A stretch of 64,000 bases of DNA from Methylobacterium sp. Leaf465 (lineage in GTDB: Bacteria; Pseudomonadota; Alphaproteobacteria; Rhizobiales; Beijerinckiaceae). The notes under the pieces are model-generated. The model did not search any database. It saw only the letters and a program-made list of their open reading frames with translations, and was not told the origin of the DNA. Below, in pieces: positions 1 to 8,311 of the stretch (the stretch's first letter is position 1; the number at the start of each line of letters is the position of its first letter). The position numbers and the translations under genes were made by a program. The DNA lies in the NCBI RefSeq assembly GCF_001424705.1, contig NZ_LMRA01000007.1, forward strand, positions 1-64,000, in the 5' to 3' direction.

Positions 1-129
1 CAGACCGTCCAGGATCGCCGTCGCCTCCGACGCGGTCACCGCGGTCGCTTGCGCCCGCTCCGGCGCGATCTTGTCTTGCGAGGTCTTCTCTTGCGAGGTC
101 TTCTCTTGCGAGGTTTCTTGCCGTGACAC
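1..129 (-). CDS. N-terminal fragment of an unidentified protein (cut by window edge)
   Basis: Only the first 43 codons lie in the window, so no function can be given. On the minus strand a GTG at 127-129 follows a GAGG ribosome site about nine bases upstream and opens a frame without a stop to the window edge. The peptide starts MSRQ and then has three tandem TSQEK/TSQDK pentapeptides (about residues 6-20) encoded by a 15-bp DNA repeat, followed by an Ala/Thr-rich stretch ending ILDGL. It lies 85 bp downstream of xseB on the same strand, so cotranscription is possible. In related genomes dxs can follow xseB, but these residues do not resemble the Dxs N-terminus. The start is inferred, since the nearby ATG runs into a stop after six codons. 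Confidence 0.4.
   Translation of the reverse strand, partial: MSRQETSQEKTSQEKTSQDKIAPERAQATAVTASEATAILDGL
74..118. repeat. 15-bp tandem repeat, three copies
   Basis: Two exact 15-bp units (tcttgcgaggtcttc at 74-88 and 89-103) are followed by a degenerate third copy at 104-118. The array lies within the start of the partial minus-strand gene and adds one TSQEK-type pentapeptide per unit. Similar 14-17 bp arrays lie in several other places in the window. Confidence 0.85.
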
Positions 130-214
130 CGAACCAACCTCACGCCCGGAGGGAAAACATGCGCGCAATCACTTGGCGCCAATGAAGAATTTCGATCGGA
201 AGCGGAACCGCCCC

Positions 215-493
215 CTACTCGACGTCGAGGGGCGCGACGCCCGCCGCCTTGCCGTCGGTACCCAGGGTGATCTTCTGGATGCGTGCCTCGGCCTTCTGCA
301 GCAGCCCTTCGCAGTGGCGCTTCAGCGCCTCGCCGCGCTCGTAGATCGCCACCGATTCGTCGAGGGGGACATCCCCCTTCTCCAGGCGTCGCACGATGTC
401 CTCGAGTTGCTCCAACGCCTTCTCGAAGGGCAGGTCGAGGCCCGGCTCGTCCGTACCGGACGTCGACGCAACAGCGGGTCGCGTGACACTCAT
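215..493 (-). CDS. xseB: Exodeoxyribonuclease VII small subunit
   Basis: The 92-residue product matches the XseB family in length and in its core, where [20 protein letters not shown] is followed by a [15 protein letters not shown] helix. XseB binds the long coiled-coil arms of XseA to form exonuclease VII, which degrades single-stranded DNA to oligonucleotides in DNA repair. The large subunit is not in this window. A Ser/Thr/Gly/Asp-rich N-terminal tail of about 20 residues precedes the family core. The gene is followed on the same strand by the partial gene at the window edge. The 179 bp upstream of it show no other gene. Confidence 0.93.
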   Translation of the reverse strand: MSVTRPAVASTSGTDEPGLDLPFEKALEQLEDIVRRLEKGDVPLDESVAIYERGEALKRHCEGLLQKAEARIQKITLGTDGKAAGVAPLDVE

Positions 494-672
494 TCTAAAC
501 TACCCCATGATTCTGACGGTCTAAGCCGCGGGCCCGGAAGCCGACAACCCGATCCGGCCGGTGGATCGTCGTTTCGTTGTCCGGGGCGGCGTTTGCGCCA
601 CACCTCGCCCCCCGGTTTCTGCGCGACGACAGGCGGGACGCCCGAAGCCGGATCGCTTTCTCTTCGAAGTGC

Positions 673-1206
673 TTACGCGACGACTTGGAGGTCGGAGCTG
701 AAGTCCAGCCGAAACGGCTCACCCTCGAAGGCCTCCGCGCCGCGACCGATCTCCGCGATCGCCGCGATCATGCGGCCATCGCGGTTCAGCATGCGGTCGG
801 CGAGGGCCACGAACAGGGCGTTGGGCGTCGCCGACGGGGCGGCCGCCCGGAGCGCCTGGGCGATCTCGGCCTCGTCGCGGTCCGGGGCCAGGGCGCAGGC
901 GACGATGTAGGCCGCCGCCGTCGAGCGGCTGATGCCCGCATAGCAGTGGATCAGCAGGGGCTGGGCCCGGTCCCAGGTTCGCGCGAAGTCGAGGATCTGC
1001 GCGATGTGGGGCTCCCCCGGCGTGACGTGTCCGTCCATCGGCGCGACGATGTCGCTGACCTCCACGACGCAGTGGCGTCCCTCCGGGATCCCCACCGGAC
1101 GGGCGATCGCGGTGCCGACCTTCATCAGGGTCATCAGGTGGGTCGCACCGGACCCGTCGAGGGTCTCGGGCAGCCGGGACAGGGGGCAGACCTGGAGATG
1201 CGGCAT
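673..1206 (-). CDS. Tyrosine/dual-specificity phosphatase-like protein
   Basis: This 177-residue protein carries the cysteine phosphatase P-loop, HCYAGISRST near residues 87-96, which fits the C-x5-R signature of tyrosine and dual-specificity phosphatases. An upstream Asp in the MDGHVTPGEPH segment could be the general acid, but this is inferred. No signal peptide is visible, so it is probably cytoplasmic. Its ATG overlaps the TGA of the upstream HD-hydrolase gene in a TGATG arrangement, so the two are translationally coupled in a run with tag. The physiological substrate cannot be read from the sequence; bacterial homologues are annotated only as protein tyrosine phosphatases. Confidence 0.8.
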   Translation of the reverse strand: MPHLQVCPLSRLPETLDGSGATHLMTLMKVGTAIARPVGIPEGRHCVVEVSDIVAPMDGHVTPGEPHIAQILDFARTWDRAQPLLIHCYAGISRSTAAAYIVACALAPDRDEAEIAQALRAAAPSATPNALFVALADRMLNRDGRMIAAIAEIGRGAEAFEGEPFRLDFSSDLQVVA

Positions 1207-1808
1207 CAGGCGGACTCCGGGCGCGCGAGACCATGGAAACGGGCGAGAAAGCGTGCCTGCGCCACCGCGGTGGGCCAGGGGACCAGCAGCGCCTCGGCCT
1301 CGGGACCGAGGGGACCGCAGGCGCCGAAGATCGCATCGGCCTCCGCCCCGGAAAATCCGGCCAGACGCGTCGCCTCGTGATAGGCGGCGATGCCGTCGGC
1401 CCGCTTGACCAGGGCGGACAGGGCCGCGCCCGGTTCGGGAAGCCCGAAGCGCTGGCGGATGGCGGTGAGGAGCCGGCGCTCCACCGCCTTGTAGGAATCG
1501 CCGATCGCCGCCTTGAAGGGCGAGATGATGTCGCCGATGACGTATTCGGGGGCATCGTGCAGCAGCAGTTCGAGGCCGTGGCCGACGCCGAGGCCCGGCG
1601 CCTCTCCGCGGCCGATGGCCTCCACCAGCAGGGCGTGCTGGGCCACGGAGAAGACGTGCGGCCCGGCCGTCTGCCCGTTCCAGCGGGCGACGCGGGCGAG
1701 CCCATGGGCGATGTCGGCGATCTCGATGTCGCGGGGGGCCGGGTCGAGGAGGTCGAGGCGCCGGCCCGACAGCATCCGCTGCCAGGCGCGGCCGGGATCG
1801 CCGCTCAT
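1206..1808 (-). CDS. HD-domain hydrolase, YfbR-like
   Basis: The 200-residue protein has the metal-binding HD-domain pattern: His residues in PHVFSVAQHALLV followed by LLLHDAPEYVIGD. This matches YfbR-type 5'-deoxynucleotidase/HD hydrolases, which dephosphorylate nucleoside monophosphates using a divalent metal. The ATG at 1806-1808 was chosen because it makes a 4-bp ATGA overlap with the end of tag; the frame stays open further upstream but only inside tag. Its stop overlaps the phosphatase ATG by one base. The tag/HD/phosphatase set therefore looks like one mRNA joining base repair and nucleotide clean-up, which is inference. The exact substrate is unknown. Confidence 0.82.
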   Translation of the reverse strand: MSGDPGRAWQRMLSGRRLDLLDPAPRDIEIADIAHGLARVARWNGQTAGPHVFSVAQHALLVEAIGRGEAPGLGVGHGLELLLHDAPEYVIGDIISPFKAAIGDSYKAVERRLLTAIRQRFGLPEPGAALSALVKRADGIAAYHEATRLAGFSGAEADAIFGACGPLGPEAEALLVPWPTAVAQARFLARFHGLARPESA

Positions 1809-2440
1809 GCCGAGCCCCCGGCGGGCCGAGGCCCGAGGGCGGCGCAGGGCCCGTGCCGGTGGCAGCCGAGGAGGTGATCGTTGGCGAGGCCGACCGCCTG
1901 CATGAAGGCGTGGACGATGGTCGGCCCGCAGAACGCGAACCCCTCCGCCTTCAGGGCCTTGGACAGCTTTCGCGAGATGTCGGTTTCGGTGGCGATGCCC
2001 GCCCGATCCCGCGCCGTCCCCTGGATCGGCGCGCCGTCGACGAAGTCCCAGAGAAAGGCCGAGAAGCCTCGCCCACGCGCCTCGATGGCGAGGTAGGCCC
2101 GGGCACCCGCGATCGTGCCGACGATCTTGGCCCGGTTCCGGATGATGCCGGTATCCTGCATGAGACGGGCGACGTCCGTGTCCGTGAACCGCGCGATCGC
2201 CTCCGGGTCGAAGCCCGCGAAGGCGCGGCGGAAGCCCTCGCGCCGGCGCAGGATGGTGATCCAGGACAGGCCGGCCTGGAAGCCGTCGAGGATCAGCTTC
2301 TCGTAGAGGGCACGGCCGTCCCGCTCCGGCACGCCCCATTCGGTGTCGTGATAGGCGACGTAGACGGGGTCGAGGCCGGCCCACCAGCAGCGGGCGCAGC
2401 CGTCGGGATGGTGGATCAGGCCGGAGGCGTCGGTGAGCAT
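1805..2440 (-). CDS. tag: DNA-3-methyladenine glycosylase I
   Basis: The 211-residue protein has the Tag family hallmarks: the N-terminal CARCWW segment, the catalytic-pocket stretch YHDTEWGVP, the helix GFQAGLSWITILRRREGFR, and a C-terminal His/Cys zinc-snap region (GPTIVHAFMQAVG then HLLGCH). Tag excises 3-methyladenine from alkylated DNA to start base excision repair. The ATG at 2438-2440 gives the usual family length. It heads a tightly overlapping run with the HD hydrolase and phosphatase. The family is clear from motifs, while operon membership is inferred from the overlaps. Confidence 0.93.
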   Translation of the reverse strand: MLTDASGLIHHPDGCARCWWAGLDPVYVAYHDTEWGVPERDGRALYEKLILDGFQAGLSWITILRRREGFRRAFAGFDPEAIARFTDTDVARLMQDTGIIRNRAKIVGTIAGARAYLAIEARGRGFSAFLWDFVDGAPIQGTARDRAGIATETDISRKLSKALKAEGFAFCGPTIVHAFMQAVGLANDHLLGCHRHGPCAALGPRPAGGSA

Positions 2441-2489
2441 CGCCGAGGGTTTAGCCGGGCGGGGCGGCGGCGTCGATGTTGGGGCTGCG

Positions 2490-3341
2490 TCAGCCGGCCA
2501 GCGCGGTCTCGGGAAAAGCGAAGGTCGCGAAGGACGGCTTCTCGACCCCGACCGGAACCGTACCCGCCCGCAGGGGCTCACCGGCCGCCAGGGCGTCGGC
2601 GAGGCGGTCGAGGCGCACGGTGCCGAGGGCCCGGCCGCCCGCGACGCTGCCGACGGTGCCGAGCGCACGCTGCCCGGCGGTGATCTCGGCCCCGGTCTGC
2701 AGCACCTCGTCCGAGACCGCGACCAGGGGGACGATCCGGGTCCGGGCCGTGCCGCGATGTTGCATGCGCGAGACCACCTCCTGCCCGACATAGCAGCCCT
2801 TGCGGAAGTCGACGCCGCCGAGCTGGTCCATCAGAGCCTCGTGCGGGAAGGCGTCGGACCAGGGAAAGTCGCGCCCGCCCTCCGGGATGCCGAGGGCGAT
2901 GCGGTAAGCGTGGTAATCGGCCTCGGTCGCATCCGCCGAGAAGGCGCCGAGCGCGAAGATCAGGCGCTCGCCCAGCGCCCCGAGGCGGCCGTCGCACCGG
3001 CGGGTCACCGCGGCGGCGGTCTCGGCCCCGTCCCAGGCGGCGGCCACGCCGAAGGTGGGATCGAGAGCGATCGTCACCCGGGCGCGCAGGCGGTAGAGCC
3101 CGAGGCGCTTGGCGAGGTCGGGCGCGCGCTCGGCGGCGGCGTCGAGCTGGAAGCCCTCCGGCGTGCGACCGACGAGGAAGTCGAACAGGATCTTGCCCTG
3201 CGGCGTCAGGAGCGCACCGAGGCGGGCCTCGCCGGGCTCGAGAGTCTCGACGTTGCAGGTCACCACGCCCTGCAGGAAGCTCGTCGCGTCCTCGCCCGAG
3301 ACGGTGACGACGGTGCGGTCCGGCAGCAGGGCGATCGGCAT
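2490..3341 (-). CDS. ygfZ: Folate-binding YgfZ/GcvT-like protein
   Basis: The 283-residue protein has the YgfZ signature KGCYVGQEVV near residue 190 and the GcvT-like N-terminal half (SGEDATSFLQGVVTCNV). YgfZ proteins bind tetrahydrofolate and support the maintenance of some Fe-S enzymes such as MiaB. The ATG at 3339-3341 follows an AAGGAG site six bases upstream. The gene is divergent from the dihydroorotase gene, with 116 bp between them. A functional link to the suf locus 16 kb away is biologically plausible, but nothing here shows it. Confidence 0.92.
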   Translation of the reverse strand: MPIALLPDRTVVTVSGEDATSFLQGVVTCNVETLEPGEARLGALLTPQGKILFDFLVGRTPEGFQLDAAAERAPDLAKRLGLYRLRARVTIALDPTFGVAAAWDGAETAAAVTRRCDGRLGALGERLIFALGAFSADATEADYHAYRIALGIPEGGRDFPWSDAFPHEALMDQLGGVDFRKGCYVGQEVVSRMQHRGTARTRIVPLVAVSDEVLQTGAEITAGQRALGTVGSVAGGRALGTVRLDRLADALAAGEPLRAGTVPVGVEKPSFATFAFPETALAG

Positions 3342-3457
3342 GGCGGCTCCTTGGCACAAGCGGCGGCGGCATTGCGCCCCGTCCGGGCCTGACATAAGCC
3401 GCCCGCGACCCCGTCTCAATGTGCGTCCGGAACGCGGACGGCCCCAGGAGATTCGGA

Positions 3458-4795
3458 ATGGACCAGCCCTTCGACCTCCTCCTCACCGGCGGCACCGTGG
3501 TGAACCAGGACGGCGCGCACCGCGCCGACCTCGGCATCCGCGCCGGACGCATCGCGGCGATCGGCGACCTCGCGGCGGCGCAAGCCGCCGAGCGGCGCGA
3601 CTGCACCGGCCTGCACCTGCTGCCCGGCGTCATCGACAGCCAGGTGCATTTCCGCGAGCCGGGACTCGATCACAAGGAAGACCTCGAATCGGGCTCGCGC
3701 GCCGCCGTCATGGGCGGCGTGACCACGGTGTTCGAGATGCCGAACACCAACCCGCTCACCACCAGCGCCGAGGCCCTGGCCGACAAGGTCGCCCGGGCGC
3801 ACCATCGGATGCATTGCGACTTCGCGTTCTGGGTCGGCGGCACCCACGAGAACGCGCATCGGGTTCCCGAACTCGAGCGCCTGCCGGGCGCCGCCGGCAT
3901 CAAGGTGTTCGTCGGCTCCTCCACGGGCTCGCTGCTGGTCGAGGATGATGCGGGCGTCACCGAGATCCTGAAGCGGACCCGCCGGCGCGCGGCCTTCCAC
4001 GCTGAGGACGAGCCGATGCTGCGGGCGCAGAAGGACCGGCGCGTGCCGGGCGATCCGTCCTCGCACCCGGTCTGGCGCTCGCCGGAGGCCGCCCTGACAG
4101 CGACCCGGCGCCTCGTGCGCATCGCCCGGGCCACGGGTGCCCGCATCCACATCCTGCACATCTCGACGAAGGAGGAGATGGCGTACCTGGCTGACGCCAA
4201 GGACGTGGCGACCTGCGAGGTCACGCCCCACCACCTCACCCTCGACGGCGACGAGGCCTATGCCCGCCTCGGCACCCTGGTGCAGATGAACCCCCCGGTG
4301 CGCGGGGCCGACCACCGCGACGGCCTCTGGCACGGCCTGTCCCAGGGCGTCGCCGACATCCTCGGCTCAGACCACGCGCCGCACCTCCTCGAGGAGAAGG
4401 CCAAGCCCTACCCGGATTCGCCCTCGGGCATGACCGGCGTGCAGACCCTGGTGCCGATCATGCTCGACCACGTCGCCGCCGGCCGGCTGTCGCTCGCCCG
4501 CTTCGTCGACCTCACCAGCGCCGGCCCCAAGCGCCTGTTCGGCATCGCCCGGAAAGGGCGGCTCGCGGTCGGCTACGACGCCGACGTGACGGTGGTGGAC
4601 CTCAAGCGCCGCGAGACCATTCGCAACGCCTGGATCGCCTCGAAATGCGGCTGGACGCCCTATGACGGCGTCACCGTGACGGGCTGGCCGGTGGGCACCC
4701 TGGTGCGCGGCCACGGCGTGATGTGGGAGGGGGCCCTGACCGCGCCGTCCCGCGGCGAGGCGGTGCTGTTCGAAGAGGCCCTGCCTCGGGCCTGA
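3458..4795 (+). CDS. pyrC: Dihydroorotase (class I-like amidohydrolase)
   Basis: The 445-residue protein has an amidohydrolase barrel: QVHFREPG near residue 55, a Lys in GIKVFVGSSTGS, a His in AAFHAEDE, a second His in HILHISTKEE, and the catalytic Asp in GSDHAPH. Dihydroorotases cyclise N-carbamoyl-aspartate in pyrimidine synthesis; related allantoinases and hydantoinases share the fold. The first metal-ligand His of the usual HxH pair reads Gln here (QVH), a variant I associate with an alphaproteobacterial PyrC-like clade. The ATG at 3458-3460 follows CAGGAG by seven bases; the frame is open upstream but has no site. A strong hairpin follows the stop. Confidence 0.85.
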   Translation: MDQPFDLLLTGGTVVNQDGAHRADLGIRAGRIAAIGDLAAAQAAERRDCTGLHLLPGVIDSQVHFREPGLDHKEDLESGSRAAVMGGVTTVFEMPNTNPLTTSAEALADKVARAHHRMHCDFAFWVGGTHENAHRVPELERLPGAAGIKVFVGSSTGSLLVEDDAGVTEILKRTRRRAAFHAEDEPMLRAQKDRRVPGDPSSHPVWRSPEAALTATRRLVRIARATGARIHILHISTKEEMAYLADAKDVATCEVTPHHLTLDGDEAYARLGTLVQMNPPVRGADHRDGLWHGLSQGVADILGSDHAPHLLEEKAKPYPDSPSGMTGVQTLVPIMLDHVAAGRLSLARFVDLTSAGPKRLFGIARKGRLAVGYDADVTVVDLKRRETIRNAWIASKCGWTPYDGVTVTGWPVGTLVRGHGVMWEGALTAPSRGEAVLFEEALPRA

Positions 4796-4810
4796 GTCCG
4801 GCGCAGCAAA

Positions 4811-4837
4811 AAGGGCAGGCGCCCGGCGCCTGCCCTT
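4811..4837 (-). terminator. Rho-independent terminator, possibly bidirectional
   Basis: A perfect 13-bp inverted repeat (aagggcaggcgcc with its complement, one central base) lies between the convergent dihydroorotase and small hypothetical genes. On the minus strand it is followed by a run of five T, so it best fits termination of the 4879-5145 gene. On the plus strand it could also stop the dihydroorotase transcript, but there is no T-run beyond the stem. Confidence 0.85.
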
Positions 4838-4878
4838 CGGTCGTCCGCGCCGGTGAAGCACCGCGGCGCCCGGCTTCG

Positions 4879-5145
4879 TTAATGCTGCGGACTGGTGGTG
4901 AAGGCGCCGCCGCGGATGCGGTCCGGGAAGCCCTCGGCGTAGCGGGCCGTGGCCTCCTCGCCATAGGTCGTGACGAGTTCCTGGAAGGCCGCGAACAGGG
5001 CGGCCTGGGCCATGCAGTCGCCGTCGAGCCCGTCGAGACAGCCCTCGGCGAACGCTTCCGAGACGTAGCTCAAGGCGACGCGCTTGTCGTCGAGATCCGC
5101 CTCGAAGGGCGCGGAGACCGTATCCATGTGCATGGGCCACATCAT
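4879..5145 (-). CDS. Small conserved hypothetical protein
   Basis: This encodes 88 residues beginning MMWPMHMDTVSAPFEADLDD and ending GGAFTTSPQH. I do not recognise a domain. It is acidic overall, with two Cys residues (GCLDGLDGDCMAQ), no signal peptide and no membrane segment. Reality is supported by normal codon use and a strong terminator 42 bp beyond its stop on the same strand. The start could also be the Met at residue 5 or 7, as three Met codons cluster. No function is assigned. Confidence 0.6.
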   Translation of the reverse strand: MMWPMHMDTVSAPFEADLDDKRVALSYVSEAFAEGCLDGLDGDCMAQAALFAAFQELVTTYGEEATARYAEGFPDRIRGGAFTTSPQH

Positions 5146-5294
5146 CGTTTGCGCCGGTGAACGACCCGGCGAGTAACCACGAGGATAGGGCGATCGGAGG
5201 AGTTCGCAAAGCCAGGAATTGCGAAGCGGTTAACGCGGGCACTCAAATTCTTCGTTTCCGCCCGCGGCCCGCACCCTGTGGCCAACCGGCATCA

Positions 5295-5759
5295 CTACCC
5301 GCCGAACCGGCTCGCCAGGGCGTGCGACAGGCGCTCGCCCTCGGCCACGTAGCGGGCGGCCGCCTCGTTGGCCGCGGGGGTGCAGACCCGGTAGGTCAGG
5401 CTGTAGCCGCGATAGCCGCGATTGTAGGCGCCGGCGAGCCGGTCGCGCCGGCTCGGGGTCACGCCCTCGGCCTCCATCAAGGCCTTCATCCGGGCCGGCC
5501 ACTCGGCGGCATCGGGCGCGGTGCAGAGGTCGCGCAGGAAGGCGAGGGAGCCGATGACCTCCGAGAGACGGAGCAGGTCCCGGTCGTAGGGCGCGGGCGG
5601 CGGTTCGGGCGCGGGCGGCGGCTCCTTCTCCTTCTCGGACGGCTTCGGCGCAGGCCGGGACGAGCCGCCGCGGGATTGCTGGGCGAACCCGGCCTCCGGC
5701 CCGGCCATCAGCACGGCGAGGCCGCACAGGATCACGATCCCCGCACCACGAACCGTCAC
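5295..5759 (-). CDS. TIGR02301-family secreted protein
   Basis: The 154-residue protein starts with a hydrophobic signal sequence ending near GFAQQ, then a Pro/Lys/Glu-rich linker (residues 30-57), and then the conserved block [22 protein letters not shown] with a later [15 protein letters not shown] segment. The two Cys may pair in the periplasm. This matches the TIGR02301 family of unknown function, common in Rhizobiales. The start codon overlaps the stop of the NUDIX gene by four bases, so it is the last gene of the NUDIX operon. Confidence 0.75.
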   Translation of the reverse strand: MTVRGAGIVILCGLAVLMAGPEAGFAQQSRGGSSRPAPKPSEKEKEPPPAPEPPPAPYDRDLLRLSEVIGSLAFLRDLCTAPDAAEWPARMKALMEAEGVTPSRRDRLAGAYNRGYRGYSLTYRVCTPAANEAAARYVAEGERLSHALASRFGG

Positions 5760-6232
5760 GCCGCGGGCTCCGCGCGTGGGGCGGCCCGGACGAAGGCCTC
5801 GCGAACGGTCGCGGCGAGGCCGGGGGTCGTCGCCAGGGTCTCGAGTTCGGCGAGGGTGGCCCAGCGCACGCCCAGGGCTTCCGAGCCGGCCGCCGGCTCG
5901 CCGCCGGTCCAGAGGGCCGCGTGGGGATGGACGACGTAGTGGTGGCGCACGCGGCCCTCGGGGTCGCGCAGGATGATCTCTGTGGGGCTGAGCACGCCCA
6001 CGACCTCGGCCGACAGCCCGACCTCCTCCTGCAATTCGCGCAGGGCCGCCTCGGCGAGAGGCTCGCCCGCCTCGACGAGGCCGCCGGGAAGGGTCCAGAC
6101 GCCGCGCATCGGCTCGTTGGCCCGGGCGGCGAGGAGCACACGGTCGTCGCGCAGGACCGCGATCGAGGTGCCGACGAAGGGCCGCGTCGGGAACAGGCGC
6201 GACGCGGCCGCCTCCGGATCGGTCCCGCTCAC
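5756..6232 (-). CDS. NUDIX hydrolase
   Basis: The 158-residue protein contains a full Nudix box, [28 protein letters not shown] between about residues 49 and 72, with the catalytic RELQEE core. NUDIX enzymes cleave nucleoside diphosphates linked to another moiety. The YVVHP and [17 protein letters not shown] segments suit the ADP-ribose/mutator subfamilies, but the substrate cannot be fixed. It overlaps both neighbours by four bases, joining a secreted repeat-type protein upstream and the TIGR02301 protein downstream. Confidence 0.88.
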   Translation of the reverse strand: MSGTDPEAAASRLFPTRPFVGTSIAVLRDDRVLLAARANEPMRGVWTLPGGLVEAGEPLAEAALRELQEEVGLSAEVVGVLSPTEIILRDPEGRVRHHYVVHPHAALWTGGEPAAGSEALGVRWATLAELETLATTPGLAATVREAFVRAAPRAEPAA

Positions 6233-7368
6233 GGCGTCACCACGGCGATGCGCCCGTCGGAGAGGCCGACGAGGAGGCGGGTGGCGGGGCCACGGCCGAG
6301 GCTAGCCAGCCCGAAGGCGGCGAGGCCGGGCAGGGGGGCACGCGACCGCTCGCGGACGCCCTCCTTCAGGGAGAGGATCGCCACGGCGCTCCGGTCCGCA
6401 ATCGGCAGGGCCAGCTCGGGCGCGCCCTCGCGCTCCGGCTCGACCAGGGCCGCGAGGTCGACCTCGCCCTCGCCCGGGGAGACGTTGGTGTAGCCCGGCG
6501 CCTCCCGGGCCAGGCGGAGGGCGCCGGCCTCCAGGGCCCAGAGCTGCAGCTGGCCGGCGCCGTCGGGGGCCGCCACGGCCGCGATCTGGGGCCGGCCGGT
6601 GCCGGAGAAATCCGCGATGGCGGCCGGCTTCAGGGGCTGGCCTCCTGGGCCGGTGGCCTGCTCCGGACTGCGGGCCAGCAGGGTCCAAGCCGCTCCGGGC
6701 GTCGCCGCGGCACCGGGCTCGGCCTTGGCGAACAGGGCGAGGGCGGCCCCGCCGGCGGGCGCGACCGTGACCGCGAGGACGATGGGCTTGCCGTCCAGCC
6801 GGGCGATCCGCGGCCGGCGCAGGGCGAAGGCCGCGTCGGGGGCGGCCGAGAGAGGGGTGGTCACGACCGGCACGGGCTTCGGGTCGCCGCCCATCGCCAC
6901 GGGCTGACGCTCGCGGATCACGAGGGTGCCGGCCTGCTCGGGGCCGCCGGCCAGGGCCGGCCGGGGATCCGCCAGATGGGCGCTCAAGGCGCCGGAGACC
7001 GCGCGCCGGGAGCCGGGCAGGGCGCCGCGCGGGGTCTCGGTGGCCGCCAGCCCCTCCACCGCCTCGGCGCCTAGCAGGGTGGTGGTCACCTGCCCGTCGA
7101 CGAGGCTGAGGGCCGCGCCGCCGGCATCGCCCCAGACCACGGCGATCGGCGCCTCGGGCTCGACGACCGCCGGATTGGCGCTGCGGGAGCGGGCGAGGGG
7201 CAGCAGGCCGGAGGTCGCCACCGCGATCGCGACCTCGCTGCCGGGCCCCCGCAGGGCACGGGCTCGGAACGGCAGGTCGAGGATCGCCACCGACGGCTCC
7301 GCGCCGGCGGGGGATGCGGCAATCAGGAGCCCGACGAGAAGCGCGCGGCGCGCCCCCCGTTCAGACAT
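6229..7368 (-). CDS. Secreted FG-GAP/VCBS-like repeat protein
   Basis: The 379-residue product has an N-terminal signal peptide ([17 protein letters not shown]) and a repetitive beta-rich body with motifs such as [15 protein letters not shown] and [17 protein letters not shown], which resemble the calcium-binding FG-GAP/VCBS blades of beta-propellers. It is probably periplasmic or surface exposed. The ATG at 7366-7368 gives a good signal peptide and an 8-bp overlap with the SDR gene; a longer frame lacks a signal. It sits in a four-gene coupled run (SDR, this gene, NUDIX, TIGR02301). No enzymatic residues are recognised. Confidence 0.65.
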   Translation of the reverse strand: MSERGARRALLVGLLIAASPAGAEPSVAILDLPFRARALRGPGSEVAIAVATSGLLPLARSRSANPAVVEPEAPIAVVWGDAGGAALSLVDGQVTTTLLGAEAVEGLAATETPRGALPGSRRAVSGALSAHLADPRPALAGGPEQAGTLVIRERQPVAMGGDPKPVPVVTTPLSAAPDAAFALRRPRIARLDGKPIVLAVTVAPAGGAALALFAKAEPGAAATPGAAWTLLARSPEQATGPGGQPLKPAAIADFSGTGRPQIAAVAAPDGAGQLQLWALEAGALRLAREAPGYTNVSPGEGEVDLAALVEPEREGAPELALPIADRSAVAILSLKEGVRERSRAPLPGLAAFGLASLGRGPATRLLVGLSDGRIAVVTP

Positions 7369-8113
7369 GCTGGCCGCCGTTGATGTGCAGTTCGGCACCG
7401 TTCACGTAGGAGGAGGCTTCGGTGCACAGGAAGTAGATCGCCTTGGCGACCTCGTCGGGCGTGCCGAGGCGGCGCTGCGGGATGCCGGCGACGATCTTGT
7501 CGGTGCCCGGCGACAGGATCGCGGTGTCGATCTCTCCGGGCGAGATGGCGTTCACGCGGACGCCGAGGGGGCCGAAGTCGCTCGCCATCTCACGGGTCAG
7601 GCCGGCCAGGGCCGCCTTGGAGGTACCGTAGGCAGCGCCCGCGAAGGGATGTACGCGGGAGCCCGCGATGGACGTGACGTTGACGATGGAGCCCTTGGCC
7701 CGGGTCAGCTCCTCGCAGAGGCCGCGGGCCAGGAGGAGGGGGGCGAAGAGGTTGACCTGAAACACCCGCTGCCAGTCGCCGAACTCGGTGGCGATGGCAC
7801 CCAGGCGCTCGCCCTGCGGGCCCTTCGGCGAGATGCCGGCATTGTTGACCAGCGCGTGCAGGAGGCCGCCCTCGGCGGCCAGGCGCCCGGCCACCTCCTC
7901 GATGCCCCGCACCGTATCCTGGGGGTCGGACAGATCGACCTGGAGGTGATCCTCCGGGCCCATCTCCCAGGGACAGTTCTCCGGGAAGGGATGGCGCGAG
8001 CAGGTGATCACCCGCCAGCCGGCGGCCGAGAACCGTTTGACGGTGGCGTGGCCGATCCCACGGCTCGCCCCCGTGAGCAGCATGATGCGCCGGCGTTCGT
8101 TGGATGAGGCCAA
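7361..8113 (-). CDS. Short-chain dehydrogenase/reductase
   Basis: The 250-residue protein is a classical SDR: the cofactor loop TGASRGIGHAT, the NNAG motif (LVNNAGISPKGP), the catalytic Ser in NVTSIAGSR and the YxxxK pair in AYGTSKAAL. These enzymes are NAD(P)-dependent oxidoreductases; the substrate is unknown. The TTG at 8111-8113 was chosen because GAAGGA lies six bases upstream, whereas the internal ATG (MLLTGAS) leaves the first strand short. It heads an overlapping operon with the secreted repeat protein and the NUDIX enzyme. Confidence 0.85.
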   Translation of the reverse strand: MASSNERRRIMLLTGASRGIGHATVKRFSAAGWRVITCSRHPFPENCPWEMGPEDHLQVDLSDPQDTVRGIEEVAGRLAAEGGLLHALVNNAGISPKGPQGERLGAIATEFGDWQRVFQVNLFAPLLLARGLCEELTRAKGSIVNVTSIAGSRVHPFAGAAYGTSKAALAGLTREMASDFGPLGVRVNAISPGEIDTAILSPGTDKIVAGIPQRRLGTPDEVAKAIYFLCTEASSYVNGAELHINGGQHV

Positions 8114-8253
8114 GACCGTTCCTTCAGGATCGGGAGGCGTCCGGCCGGCGGAACCGCCGTGCCGCCGAGAAACCCCCACGCCACCCCCAGGTCTAAGGGG
8201 CGCGGGGGCTAAAATCCAGGGTCATCCCGCGACGCACCAAGGGGCCGGCGCGC

Positions 8254-8307
8254 CGACGGCCGAGGGCCGTCGATCTCGTACAGGAATCCGGCCGAGGGCC
8301 GTCGATC
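8254..8307. repeat. 19-bp direct repeat pair and 8-bp stem-loop
   Basis: The 19-bp sequence cggccgagggccgtcgatc occurs at 8257-8275 and again at 8289-8307, 32 bp apart. The first copy overlaps a perfect hairpin (cgacggcc/ggccgtcg, 8254-8272, three-base loop). The pair ends just beyond the pdxH stop on the minus strand, where the stem could aid termination; there is no T-run. Confidence 0.7.
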
Positions 8308-8311
8308 CGCC

